Positions 49,093 through 61,640 of a stretch of DNA of 64,000 bases are shown one piece after another (within the stretch, counting starts at the first letter, position 1; every line of letters begins with the position of its first letter). Source of the stretch: Saururus chinensis (Eukaryota > Streptophyta > Magnoliopsida > Piperales > Saururaceae); the NCBI GenBank assembly GCA_035235625.1, contig CP141150.1, positions 30,272,756 to 30,336,755 on the forward strand. Reading direction: 5' to 3'. The notes under the pieces are model-generated. The model was not told where the DNA came from and did no database searches. It saw only the letters and a list, made by a program, of their open reading frames with translations. A program made the position numbers and the translations under genes.

Positions 49093-49930
49093 ATTATACC
49101 CATTAATCGTGCAGTCATTGGTTAGTCTTAAGGTAATGTTAAATATTCTCATACTACTACAAGATTGGGGATTTGGATATTAATTGGTAGAAAACCATTT
49201 TGTAGCCATGATGTGAATAAAATTTGGAAAGCAAGACTTAAATCAACATCTATCTTTTAGATAAGAACATGTACTCTTTAAAATTTTAAGTGTTTTAATT
49301 GTTATATGTTTGTTGATGAAAATCCAAGTTGACATGCAACAATTAATCACCTCTTCAATGTTGGGTACCCCAAACCATTACAATCCACAAACTACAACAC
49401 ATCATCTGTGAGCCATTGCATAAACAAGTTGGAGAGTTCTTTTGTTCAAATGTCACTAATTGGGATAGGTTACCAGAAGGAAAAAGTCATGACAATTATT
49501 TATTAATGAAAATATAATTTGAATGTAGTTGTGACCAAATTCTTAAGAATGTTGTAGTATGGTTAGTGGGCAATGGGGGAAATGCTTTCATTTTTAAGCA
49601 TTTATTATTAACTTACCTTAATTTGTCCCCTAATCTTTCTAATGATGTGAAACCTTTTCAAGGGTTGGTAATTAAACAATCAAACAGTGTTAAAAAGTCG
49701 AGCATGTTCAACTGTCTAAATGTCTATTTGCTTGATTGTATGGTTGTTTAATTGTTTGATTGTCCACATGTATGAGTGTCTATTTGATCAATTGTCTGCT
49801 TGCTTTTGATGGTCCAATTGTCCGTTTGTCTCATTACTTGACTGTTCAAATAACTTGTCCATTTGTTTGACTTTTACCCCTCACCTTTTCATTTAATTAA
49901 CACTCTGCCAAAGCAAGGAGATTTGTTCAC

Positions 49931-52862
49931 AATGTAGGATATGTGGACCCCTCCACATATTGTCAACAAAATTAGGTCATTACAGGTGTTAAACTAAAAT
50001 AAAATGATATAAAAAATGTGATTACAATAGAAAACAATTCTACATTATGAATTCAAAGCACAATAATATGTACTTGTTGCGACAATCAACGTGACTGATT
50101 GCCAACTTTGTGGCCTCATTGCATGATAAAAGGAGAAAGGGCCTTCTTATTACTATTTCTCTTAGCCTTGTAGCACTGAGTTGGAGTTATAAGAAAACAT
50201 AACCATGGATTACTTTCTAGCTTAGAAGATACTCTTGTGCACATGCTTTCATGTCATGCAATTACTTGTCTATTTATTTGTATTTCTATAAGGTTAGGTT
50301 GAAAAGCATGCACTAATGCTCTCCCGGAGGGCAGTTTGCTTCTCCCAGTACATATCCTTAAGCTTATCCTTTAATTGATTAAGTACATATCTATAGGATT
50401 AACCCTTACTTGATTGAACATTGCAGGACTCTTTCTGGCTGGCTAATTTGTGGAAGCATTCTTCCCAGCTTTTTGAACCAAACACATCACAAATAATACA
50501 TCATAACCGATGGAAATAAAGGCAATGAATTTTGCCCCAAACAAACAAACAAAGACAATGGGTTATTCTTGGGATTGGAGTTAATTAACTACTACTAAAA
50601 ACATGCCCTTATATTTGAGAAATATGGTTAGATCTTACCTTTTGATAGGAAAACATATTGGTACTTCTTAAAAATATGAGCAAAAAATAAGCCCTCTATT
50701 ATCTGCCTAGACAACAGGTTGGAGTCGTTGCTCTTGCCCACACCAGACGACCCCCTTAGAATAGGAGGCTCATTTTGAACTCATATTTTGAGGGAGTACT
50801 TAAAAAATTTTCTCTTGTAATGATGTTTTGCCTATGAAAGTATGTTAAATGTTTTATTTTGACTAAGCACCCATATTAAAGAAATAATAGTGAGCTGCTG
50901 GCTTTTTCCAATTAAAGAACCATAGAAGAGCCGTCAATTTTGAAAATCAATAGTACACATTAATATGCGCATTAATGTTGGGCACATCAACATGGGCTCT
51001 TAAATGTTTTATCACCATGGACACTTTGTCCGGGTACAACATTAATGTTGCTTTCTCTTCTAAGTAATTGTCAAGTTGTAAAGTATGTATTTTTAATGTT
51101 TCAATCTGACAATAAGCCATGTGAACCCTCTATCCATGAAATTGACATTATATATGTTAGCGGACGTTCTTACTAATAGTACTGGTACTAACGTGCACTA
51201 AAACTCCGAGTGCAAAACTCAAAGTGCTGTGCTTTGGTGAGCTTCATTCTTAGACGGGAGCGTGCAAAACTCTTTCGCAAATCTCTGAGGGCTGTGCTTT
51301 GACGAGCTTCACACATAAGCAACGAAGGAAAGGCTCTTGTGGTGTGCCTTTGATTCTGCAGCTGACATCTCCTCCAAGCACCTCGACTGCCCTGATCATC
51401 AAGAGACAAGTGGCTTTTAATACGGGCGGCGGTTGATCTGATGGTTATCCACCCGTCTGTGATGAAGATTAATTGAAGAGGGTTCAGCTGGTATAAGTGC
51501 TGGGCAGGTGGTCATTAACTTCGTTAATTTTAAATGCACTATATCTGAGATTCTGCATTTGCCAGTCTTTGGTAATTGATCACGACTAATCTTTTACCTA
51601 CTAGGCATTGCGTAATCAAATAGCCGTTGTAACAACCCCCAGTATCATTAACACCGTTGGGTCTTCTATATATACATATAGAAATAAGGGTAGACATGGT
51701 GCTCTCTTCTCCTTAAGGTTTAGTGCTAATCAGTTCAAAAGTATTTGTGGTTTCGATTAGGTAAATTAGAAACAACCGTGATAAAATGTATGATTTTTTA
51801 CTTGATGGTAGTTTTTGGTCTAGCTTACATAGTCGTGACCACAAGTACTTTAGAACTAATAGAGCATTCTTTGAAGAAAAATTTACAAGTTTCAAGCTGT
51901 TTTTAAAGGTTTTGGGAGCACCAGAGAGCTGCACGAACTGGTTTGTTCACTGTACCTATTTTTATCTGCTTCATGACTATATATGTTAGATTTCTTTGGC
52001 TTCTTGTTCTTTTTTTTTTGCTTTCTTTTTAAAATAATTACTGATGAGTGCTCTTGTTTTGCTAGGAGTACCAAATCATTCTCAGCAAAATGCTTGTTGA
52101 CTTTTTTTATCAAACCAACAAGAAAGAGTACTGCTTGCTCAATTTACAGAAGGAAAAGTTGTGCAGGTCAAAGCATTAATATGCAAAAATCCATTTTTGT
52201 AAATGAAGAGGTGATTTTTCTTGTGTCCACCATCACAAGGAAAACCTACCAAAGTCTAATTTGAGGAGCTTAATTAGCAATGGAGTCATAGATAAGCTAT
52301 CTGGATTAGTACTACCTTGGCCTTCTGTCTTACTTCAAAGGAAAGTTTCAATTGGACAAACTATTTAGATCAATTTTTTGGGCCATGATCATTCTCTAAC
52401 CAAGCTGAAAAACATTGTGCTATATTAATTAAACATGTTGGTGAGGCTCAGGCCACTCAACATTAAGTGATTTTAATCTGGCATTTGCTTTTAATCTTCA
52501 CTCTTGGCAAGTGAGTATTTCGATGGAGATTATTGTAGAATTGTATAGCTACTAATAACCGTTTTGCACTGCATGTTGAATGTACTTATAAATTGATGTG
52601 TGTTGCAATGTTTTAATTATTATGAAGAAAAATAATACACACCAGGTCAATGTATCGTGATCTGATGGCTCAGGTGGGTGATTCAAACTGACCTACCTTT
52701 CTATGCCTATGCGCTGAGCACAAGTAAATGATACTCCTATTCGGAAATCTCTGGCCACTTAATTTTGTGCTATCCTTTTGGTCGTCTAGTGTAGTTTTAC
52801 AACTTGGGAGACCAACATCATAAAAGATTTTGGCTAGCTCCTTCAAGCTCCAACCTCACCGG
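49931..52862. other. Intergenic, nothing recognised
   Basis: AT-rich. A partial 65-70 bp direct repeat near 51,220-51,315 shares GCTGTGCTTTG.CGAGCTTCA-type words. Overlapping frames of 67-93 codons at 51.7-52.26 kb have no motifs. Confidence 0.4.
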
Positions 52863-54421
52863 TAGGGGTGTTAAGTTTTTGCCTCATGCAACTCGAACTT
52901 GATGTTAGAATACTCAGCTCAAATGAGCTTGAGCTTACTAGCTCAAACTTAACTTGAACAAAAAACATGAGTTGGAACACAAACTCAAACTTGAACTCAT
53001 TCTATTACAATGGCAAGCGCAGCTCGAATTGAGCTCGATCTATAGATAAAAATAAACCTTTGAATTCAAATTTTCAAACCAAAATTTAATAAACAAATCA
53101 ATCACATAGAATGAATTCATCACTTTAAAATTATATAAAAAGTTACAAATAAAAGTTAATATGTGCTAAGAGAAAACTTAGCTCAAAAAGCCTCAAACTA
53201 TGTTGTACTTGAACCTTAGTTTTCTCCCAACTCTCCAATATATATTATATCAAAATGTCATTATTGATTGAGCATGCATGAAAATACAATAGCATACAAT
53301 AGCTAATTGTATAATCAATGTTGTCCATTCTTTAGGATTTTTTTTTTGGGTTATGACTACCCACAAATTTGGTCCCAATATGTGGTGAGACGTCTTAGGC
53401 ATGTTCACATCTTATCCTTCGAATAATGATTATCAAACAAATCATATTGTATAGGCAACAAGAAACTTGGAATCTTGCCGTCTTGGACCCATCGTAAATA
53501 AACATAACTTGCCTTTATCTTATGAAATAAAAAGAGACTCCATGAGTCAATGCTAAATAGCTTTTAGGAAATTTTTGCAAAATTTAAATTTATAAGGATT
53601 CCAACATTAGTCTATATAAAATTTGAAAAAATATATCATAATTTGTTTGACATATAGAGATGGTAGTTAATATTACCAATACATTTTTGTCTAATCACTG
53701 GCATATAGTTTGATATATAGTATAGTCTATAGTATATCATATTTTTTACTGATTATACTATATACGTATACTTTATTAAATCAAGTTTCTACTAAATTTT
53801 AACATATACACACATGGACATATATGTATTATGTGTCTTTAAAATTTTCACTTATCATGTTACATAGATGTTTAGGATTATATATTCTCTGCTATACATG
53901 TTTATTGTGATGGACACATACTTTTGATGATGCATTGTGTGTATGAGTAACTCAAATTCTTAGGTTTTCGGGTGAGTGAGTTATTTTTTAATCTCTTTTA
54001 TGAGCATATGGGATGAGTGTCTTACATAAAATGTAGATCTATGTAGTAATAACCAACCTAAGTCTTGAGAGGTATTGACAAAGGTTAGTTAAGGCTTGGT
54101 ATGAGTGCCTTTAACTTTAGGTTCAAGATAAAAGATTACCCAAGTGCCACGTATTGGGATGAGGGTGGACCCAACCTTTGGCAGTTCCCTCCTAGTTTTT
54201 ATAGGGTTATTATACCAAAGGCATGTGTATTACCACCCATGACGCTCTTCGCATCAGAGTAAATCAAGGATCATATAGCCAATTCTCTGAGAGGTTTAAG
54301 GGAATTGGGCTAGTTACAATGTTTTTGAAAGTGACCTGGTCACTGACCCAAATTTGTGATTGAGCCTGGCCAAACCGGTTCAACCGATGGGTCAGCCTGG
54401 GTTGGCCCGAGTCCATCCCTA
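52863..54421. mobile_element. Possible non-autonomous hAT remnant
   Basis: TAGGGGTGTTAAG at the left and a right end reading TAGGGATGGACTCGGG on the other strand both resemble hAT termini. Left of centre is AGCTCAAACTTGAACTC-type subterminal sequence. No 8-bp target duplication matches, so the two ends may belong to different elements. Confidence 0.25.
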
Positions 54422-54674
54422 CCCCCTCATTAATATAAGTGTATACTAATTATATACACTTAAACCCATTCTATACTCTTAAATATTACATTTTCATATT
54501 AAGTCTATGCACATATTTACACATCATAAGTCAAAAGAGTCAATGAGTCTTCATTTATGTCATTCAGGAATAATGATTCAATTAAACATAAACAAGTAAA
54601 CTTTAACTATCAAAAAATATATATTAAGCTTCATACTCCATCATAGATTCATAATTAACCTTCTATAATGAAAA

Positions 54675-55036
54675 TAGGGTACTTCAAATTCAAACTACAA
54701 AAGTTAATCAACATTGTTGTTTATCCTCTATTCACTAAAATATAAAATTTTAAACTTTCAAAGTTCAAACCCAATGTCCAAACTTCAATAATCAAAATAG
54801 GGCACTTCAAATTCAAACTACAAAAGTTAATCAACATTGTTTATCATCTATTCCCTAAAATATAAAATTTTAAACTTTCAAAGGTCAAACTCAATGACCA
54901 AACTTCAATAATCAGAATAGAGTACTTCAAATTCAAATTACAAATGTTAATAAACATTGTTCTTTTTCCTCTATTCCCTAAACTATAAAGTTTCAAACTT
55001 TCAAACTCAAATGTCCAAGCTTCAAACTCCATAATC
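54675..55036 (+). repeat. Three-unit tandem repeat, 120-123 bp
   Basis: Units start at 54,675, 54,798 and 54,918 with TAGGGTACTTCAAATTCAAA or a close variant, and each ends AACTTCAATAATCA or similar. The units differ by a few bases and small indels. It lies just beyond the C-terminal side of the minus-strand hAT remnant. Confidence 0.85.
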
Positions 55037-55189
55037 ATGTTCTTCTATAGCTTTTCCACCAAAATAAAATTTCAATTAAAAGTTAATACATAAAATGATT
55101 AGCACAATTTATAAATCCCAAGATATAAGTATATAACTTATAAACAAGTCTTACCATTTCAAATTGAAAAAATATCATCTTCTAATCCC

Positions 55190-56024
55190 AAATATTCATA
55201 TTCATTCCTTTCATTAACTATTGATGGCTCTTCCTTGTTTCCTTAAAAAATTAAGTTTTATCAATACAATAAAGATTATGTTGAACATAAACAAGATCAT
55301 TAAGCCTTTTATGTGCTAATCTATTTCGCTTCTTTGTGTGAATTCTTTCAAACACATCTAATTTCGCTTACAACCCAAAGATGCACATGTTTGGCTTAAT
55401 ATCCTAATAGCCATACTTTGCAATGTTGGAGAAAATCCTCCAAATTCATGCCACCACTTAACTACAGAAGATAACTAAGAATTATGAATAAATTAAAATA
55501 TAAAAATATGACAACAAATTAACAAATTTAAATAAATTCATAACTCACCTGGGGGTATCCTATTTGGTGAGGCTATAGTAGGGGTACATGAGAAATCTAG
55601 TTTTGCCCTCCTAAAGAACCACCTCACCTTTGCAATACTGGTTTGAAGCTCAATATTATCATAATATAGTTTCTCAATTACATCATAAAAATCCGTTTGG
55701 ACATGATTTGATTGAACCCCATACATTTTATCATATTGCTATTGAGGGTTCAACTAATAAGCTGCCACATGAATAGGTTGATGGAGTTGATCATTTTAAC
55801 ATTTCTCAATGACACCCAAATAAGGATCATACTCATCCACTTTTCAATTTCAAACAACTTTCAACTTTTCCATTGCCCTTCTCATGCCCACATACAGAAA
55901 ACCAATAGATGACATTTTATCCCTATTAACTATTCTTAGTATTCTCACAAGTGGTTCACTTATAGCAATCACCTTAGCACACTTAGACCAAAATAAGGTA
56001 TTTAAAACCACATTTTCAAATACT
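55190..56024 (-). mobile_element. hAT transposase remnant of the DUF659 type
   Basis: Reading on the minus strand from 56,024: VIAISEPLVRILRIVNRDK, then MSSIGFLYVGMRRAMEKL, both typical of DUF659-type hAT transposases. Further on come KWWHEFGGFSPTLQSMAIR and SQTCASLGCKRN, then in another frame VFERIHTKKRNRLAHKRLND, the hAT C-terminal dimerisation region. At least one frame change and several stops break it. The N-terminal half is missing: the fragment ends exactly at the CACTA 2 border. Confidence 0.85.
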
Positions 56025-58129
56025 CACTACAACAAAATGTAGTATTAGCGATGAAAAACCAAGCGTCGCTAAAAATAACTATTTGCGATGCATAAAAAAG
56101 CGTCGCAAACAAATGAATTTTTTTATGCGACACTAATAGTCATATATTAGCGACACTTAGTTTAAAGTGTTGTTAATACTAATTGTATTAGCGACACTTT
56201 AATGTAAATGTCGCTAATAGTTCCTCTATTTGCGATGCTTTACACAAACGTCACTAAAATATATATATTTTAAATAAAAAAAATTATAACTATTAGCAAC
56301 GCTTTTTTTTAAACATCGCAAATGGCTTTAACAATAGCAACATTTGTCCACACGCGTCGCTAATAGTCCTGCTATTAGCGACGCTTAAACAAGTGTCATT
56401 AATAGTTATGAATTTTAAATAAAAAATAAAAAATTTAAATTATTAACGACGCTTTTAAACAAGCGTGGCAAATAGCATTGGTAATAGCGACGCTTGTTTA
56501 CAAGCGAACAAGCGTCGCTAATATCATTATTAATTAATTTTATTTAATAAATAATAAATAAATATTAAAAAAAATTAAAATAAACTTCCTAAATATAATA
56601 TATTTTATTTTATTTAATATTTACTATATATAAATATTAATAATAGATTAAACTTTCACTATTTATATATAATATATTTTATTTCTTAAATTTTCTTATT
56701 AATTTTAAAATATAATTTATAATAAAAGAGAGAGTGAAGAGAGAGTGCATGTAGATAGAGTGTGTGAGAGTGAGGAGAGAGAGTGTAGAGAGAGGGGGAG
56801 GTGAGAGAGTGAGGAGAGAGAGAGAAAGGGAAGAGTGAGATGGAGGAGAGAGGGGAGGTGAGAGAGTGAGGAGAGAGAAAGAAAGGGAAGAGTGAGATGG
56901 AGGAGAGAGAGGCAGGAGAGAGAGAGGGAGAGAGGAGAGAGGGGTAAGGAGAGAGAGAGTAGAGGGAAAATTTTAATTTTTTATATTTTATTTAAAAATT
57001 AATTATAATAAATAAATATGTATTAGCGACGTATATAGATATGCGTCACTAATACTCTTGTTATTAGCGACGTATAGGAATATACGTTGCTGATATCCTA
57101 CATAATAGCGACGCTTATATATATATATACCTCGTGAATAGTGATAGTATTAGCGATGCTTATATCTAAGCATCGCTAATATATTTACATTTATTATTTT
57201 AAAAATAAAATAAATAATAAATAATTTTGTTTAAAAAAAATTAACTTCCACTAATCTTTCCCCTCTTATCCTTAGAGCCGGAGCTCATGGTGAAGCTTGT
57301 GGAAGATAGAGATCAGAAAGAGAGAGAGGACAAAGAGCTAGAAGGGGGAGAGAGAAGAGAGGAGAGATAGGGAAGAGAGAGAGAAGAGAGGAGGAGAGGA
57401 GAGAGAGAGGAGAGATAGGGAAGAGAGAGAGAAGAGAGGAGGAGAGAGAGGAGAGAGAGAGAGTAAGTGAGGGAGGAATTTAATTTACATTTTTAAAGAT
57501 TTTTTTAATACATTATTCTCTCTCTCCCTCCCTCTCTCTTTCTCTCTCTTTCTCTCTCTCTTCCCTCCTCTCTCTTCTCTCTCTCTAGATCTCTCCTCCC
57601 TCCTCTCTCTCGTCCTTCTCTCTCCTCACCCTCTCCCCTATTTCTCTCTCTCTCTCCCCTCTCTCTCCTCCTCTCTTTCTCTCCTCCTCTCTTTCTCTCC
57701 TCCCCCTCTCTCTTCTATCTCTCTCTCCTCTCTCTCTCTTTTATTTAATTTTTTTTGAAAAAATTGTAATAGCAATGCATACGGTTATGCGCCGCTACTA
57801 GATATTTTTTATTTTTTAAAATTTTTAAAAATAATTTATAATTAAAATTTTTCCTCCCCTCTTTCTCTCTCCCCTCATCTCTTCTCTCTCTCTCCCTTTT
57901 CTCTCTTTTATTTAATTTTTTTAAAAAAATTGTAGTAGCGACGCATACTACTACATAAGGTAGTAGTGACACATACTAGTAGTGACGCATACTTAGGGTA
58001 GTAGCGACGCATACAGCTATGCGTTGCTACTAGATATTTTTTTAATTTTTTAAAATTTTTAAAAATAATTTATAATTAATTTTTTTCCCTCCCCTCTTTC
58101 TCTCTCTCCCCTCATCCTCTCTCTTTCTC

Positions 58130-58161
<32 letters not shown>

Positions 58162-59294
58162 ATTTCTCTCTCTCTCTCTTCCCTAAATCTCTATTTATCT
58201 CTCTCTCCTCACCCTCTCTCCCCTCTTTCTCTCTCTTCTCTCTCCCCTCACCCGGTCTCTCACTCCTCACTTCTCTCTCTCCTCTCTCTCTTTTCTATCT
58301 CTCCTCCCTCCCTCTCTCTCTCTCTTATCTCTCACTCCTCACCCCCTCTCTTCTCTCTTCTCTCTTCTCTCTCACTCCTCACCCCCTCTCTTCTCTCTTC
58401 TCTCTCACTCCTCACCCCCTCTCTTCTCTCTCTCCTCACCCTCTATTTCTCTACCCTCTCTCTCTATCTCTTCTCTCTCCTCACCCCCTCTCTCCTCTTT
58501 CTCTCTTATATCTCTCTTCTCTCTCTCCTCCTCCTCTCTTCTCTCTCTCTTGCTCTCTTCACTCTCTTTTATTATAAATTATAATTTAAGATTAAGAAGA
58601 AAACTTAAGAAATAAAATATATTATATATAAATAATGAAAGTTTAATCTATTATTTACGCTACATTTTATTGAAAATTTAATATTTATTTATTATATATA
58701 CAATAGTAAATAATAAATAAAATATATTATATTTAAGAAGTTTATTTTAAATCTTTTTAATATATATTTATTAAATAAAATTAATTAATAAAACTAATAG
58801 CGATAAACAAGCGTCACTATTATCAATGCTATTTGTGACGCATGTTTAAAAGCGTCACTAATAGTTCTAAATTTTAATTTTTAATTTTAAATTTATTACT
58901 ATTAACGAAGCTTTTATTAAGCGTCGCTAATACCATAATTATTAGCGACGCTTGCTTACAAGCGTCGCTATCATTAAAACTTTTAGCGACGCTTTACGAA
59001 CAGTGTCGCTAATAGTTATACTTTTTTTTTTAAACAAATATCTTTTAGCGACACTTGTATTATGCGTCGTTAGTAATTATCTAATTAGCGACGCTTTGTA
59101 TTAGACGTCACTAATAATTGTAGTATTGGCAACGCTGGATAATAAGTGTCGCTATTAGGTAACTATTAGCGATGCTTAATTAAAAGCGTAGCTTTTTTTT
59201 TTTTTTTTTTTTGCGATGCTTATTTATGCATCACAAATACTAGTTTTTAGCGACGCTTCTATTTCCATCGTTAATCATACATTTTGTTGTAGTG
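56025..59294. mobile_element. Non-autonomous CACTA (En/Spm) element 2
   Basis: The ends are CACTACAACAAAATGTAGTA and, reverse-complemented, CACTACAACAAAATGTATGA. Subterminal arrays of TTAGCGACGCTT-like motifs occupy about 56,040-56,530 and 58,790-59,280. The interior has GA tracts (56.73-56.97, 57.30-57.48 kb), then CT tracts (57.52-57.74, 57.85-57.91, 58.09-58.57 kb) and GCGACGCATA palindromic blocks, as in CACTA 1. A block at 57,275-57,300 (GAGCCGGAGCTCATGG) matches CACTA 1 near 40,750 inverted. No transposase. Flanking triplets ACT and TCT differ. Confidence 0.88.
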
Positions 59295-60545
59295 TCTCCT
59301 CATGTGGGAGTTGTATTTAGTAGGTCTATAATGATGGCTTTACATGACTATCATATTAGTAATAAAATTCCTTCTATTACCTTAGATAATGCTTCAAATA
59401 ATAAAAGTGCTATTGATTTTCTTAAATCACAAATGCGCCCTATGTTAGATGGAAAAAAAAATCCATGTAAGATGTTCTTGTCATGTTATTAATTTATTTG
59501 TTCAAGTAGGTTTAAATGTTGTTAAAAATCATGGAGTAAATATTAGAGTTGCTTTCGTATATATTAGTTCTTCTCCATCTAGATCTCAAGAATTTAGAGA
59601 TTTTCGTAAGCAACACGGTAAAATATATAAAAAAATTGTCTTGGATGTTAAACATAGATGTAATAGTACTTATTTAATGTTATAATCTTGTTATGATTTA
59701 AAAGAAATTATAATATTATGGTGTTATGATAAGATGCCCAATTCTACATTATGTGATGATGATTTTGAAATTGCAATGAACGTATCTATATACACCCGAG
59801 TAATCCCCTTAGTACCCCATTGTTATTCATAAATTCATGAGGGGGTTTATGGGGTTATTGGGGGTATTTAGGGGATATTGGGGTGCAAATAGACTCATTC
59901 AATTGCAATAGTTATTATATACTTATTCCATGTTTTTTATCAAGTTACTAAACAGTACTTATCAGGTACATATTATCCTACTTTTTCTTTAGTTCTTAAT
60001 CAACTCTATAATATTACTCTTATGTTTTTTGGAATATAGAAATCATGATGTATTTAATATGATTACGGTGCCAATGGATATAAAATATAAAAAATATTGC
60101 TTCCTTTGAATTTTTGTTTTGGTGAAATTATGGACCCTAGGATTAAGTAGAGTGGTGTACAAATATTAGTAGATGGTATATATACTAATACAAGTTTAGA
60201 ATTTAATACATATATTAAAGAAGTTAAAAATGCTTTATATTCTATATATGATACATATGAATCTATGTATGGTAGTAGGTCTATTGCTCCAATTCCTCCC
60301 ATAAATAAAAACGACCCTTCTTGATTATTACTTAGTAGAAATAAACAAAAATATACTAGCACTACATCTAATAACGAGTTAATTATATTAGTACAAAATA
60401 ATTTTATGCTTGCTTTAACCCCAGAAGAAAACAAGTAACTTTAACGTTTTAGTTTGATGGCAAACACATGAATAAAGTTATCTTGTACTTGTCACCTTAG
60501 TGCGTGATTTAGTACAAACTCCTCTAATGTCTACAGTAGCTTTAC
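59295..60545 (+). mobile_element. hAT transposase remnant (RICESLEEPER-like), truncated
   Basis: It begins inside the coding region: SPHVGVVFSRSIMMALHDYH, then SITLDNASNNKSAIDFLKSQ, CSCHVINLFVQVGLN and SSPSRSQEFRDFRKQHGK. C-terminal traces reach MSTVALLGA near 60,530. It is close in sequence to the element at 28.9-31.7 kb (shared SITLDNA.NN and HVINLFVQ.GLN). The N-terminal half is absent; the left border coincides with the end of CACTA 2. Several stops and frame changes are present, and a small MITE is inserted in it. Confidence 0.85.
59769..59909. mobile_element. Mutator-like MITE inserted in the hAT remnant
   Basis: The 123-bp element (59,778-59,900) starts GAACGTATCTATATACACCC and its other end reads GAATGAGTCTATTTGCACCC. 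A perfect 9-bp duplication, AATTGCAAT, flanks it (59,769-59,777 and 59,901-59,909). Inner arms continue to pair (AATCCCCTTAGTACCCC). The hAT reading resumes after it. The 9-bp duplication points to the Mutator superfamily. Confidence 0.85.
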
Positions 60546-61640
60546 TTGGAGCACTCAAGTATTTTCATGAAGAATCAAGTGTCTCCGCAAGGCTAGAATT
60601 CTTGAGCTTCAGAATTGATGAAGTTATAGATAAGTTTCAATCTCTTTTTCTTCTAATTTAGATCTTAGTTGTGATATATGACAATTATATAATATGGGTT
60701 TTCTCAAATGAAAGGGTTTTGATGGTTTATTCAATGCTATGTTGGTTTATTTATTTTATAGAAGATAGATCCATGTGGTATTGATATTCAATATTAAATC
60801 TAATACTTGTGGTTTAGATGAGATGGTTATACAATAAGATTACTAATTATATGATTAAGGAATTAGATGATTTATGGTAAGATTAGATGAGTCACGCCTA
60901 TAGTTTAGATTAGTATAGATGATTCGTTCTATGTCAAAGATAGTTCATGTCATGAAATTAATTATTAATTTTCTTTAAGTAATTCTAGTTTGTAGCTAAG
61001 AATTCTTATGCATACACACACATGATCAAGGCTAATTAGATGTTAAAGAGATCATTATAATTCTATTGGTGGATTCGTATTCCTAAGTTAGAATCATTAT
61101 AATATTTTCTCATTTAATTTGCATTTGAGTTCTTTTTAGCGATCAATTAAATACAAATTATGCTTCAAGTTTGGTAATAAGCTCATTCGTTCATGAGGTT
61201 TGACAACCCTTGATACTCATCCTAATACAATTGTCTTGTAGCTTACAAAGGGTTTATAAGCGATCAAGTGTATATTAAGAATATCCAAAAACTACCCCTA
61301 CATACATTCTCTTCATCCCCATTTAAGAATTTTATAATAAAAATACTGATGTAGACCACAATCTACACAGGGAAAATCTAAGGGAAAAGGGGGAAATGGG
61401 AGAGAAGAAGGATAGGGAGGGAAAACTAATTAAATAGACTAATGGCTGAATTTTTCATCGATTGTTTAGCACATGGTTGTGTACTATAATTTATAAGACA
61501 ATTAGGAATTAATACTACTTGCATAAGGAAAAATAATCTAGTCTAATTGTAAATTACAATTAAATCAAAATAGCAAATCCTACTTACTCTAGGAAAGGAA
61601 ATCTAATCTAGGAAAGCTGAAATATAATTCCAATCTAATT
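60546..61640. other. Intergenic, nothing recognised
   Basis: AT-rich with no supported frame. Part of 61.3-61.6 kb may belong to the adjoining Ty3/gypsy remnant, but no terminal repeat could be identified. Confidence 0.4.

Larger units (their letters stand above)
42467..49930 (+). repeat. Segmental tandem duplication, copy 2 (interrupted)
   Basis: It starts with GGGAAAGACTAAAGAGGGCATATAAGG and parallels copy 1 through TAGTGGTTTCTTGG, TTCCAAGTCC, and GTCAATGACTTTCGAGTTCTACACA. It is then interrupted by the LTR element and resumes with CCCATTAATCGTGCAGTCATTGG. It ends with TTTGATTGTCC-like words and CCTTTTCATTTAATTAACAC. The native part is about 2.2 kb. It shows empty sites for the insertions found in copy 1. 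Confidence 0.75.

Noticed and set aside
52863-54421. One complete hAT element spanning both terminal-like motifs
   Set aside because: The 8-bp flanks do not match and inner sequences do not pair, so a single element is not supported; kept only as a low-confidence remnant.
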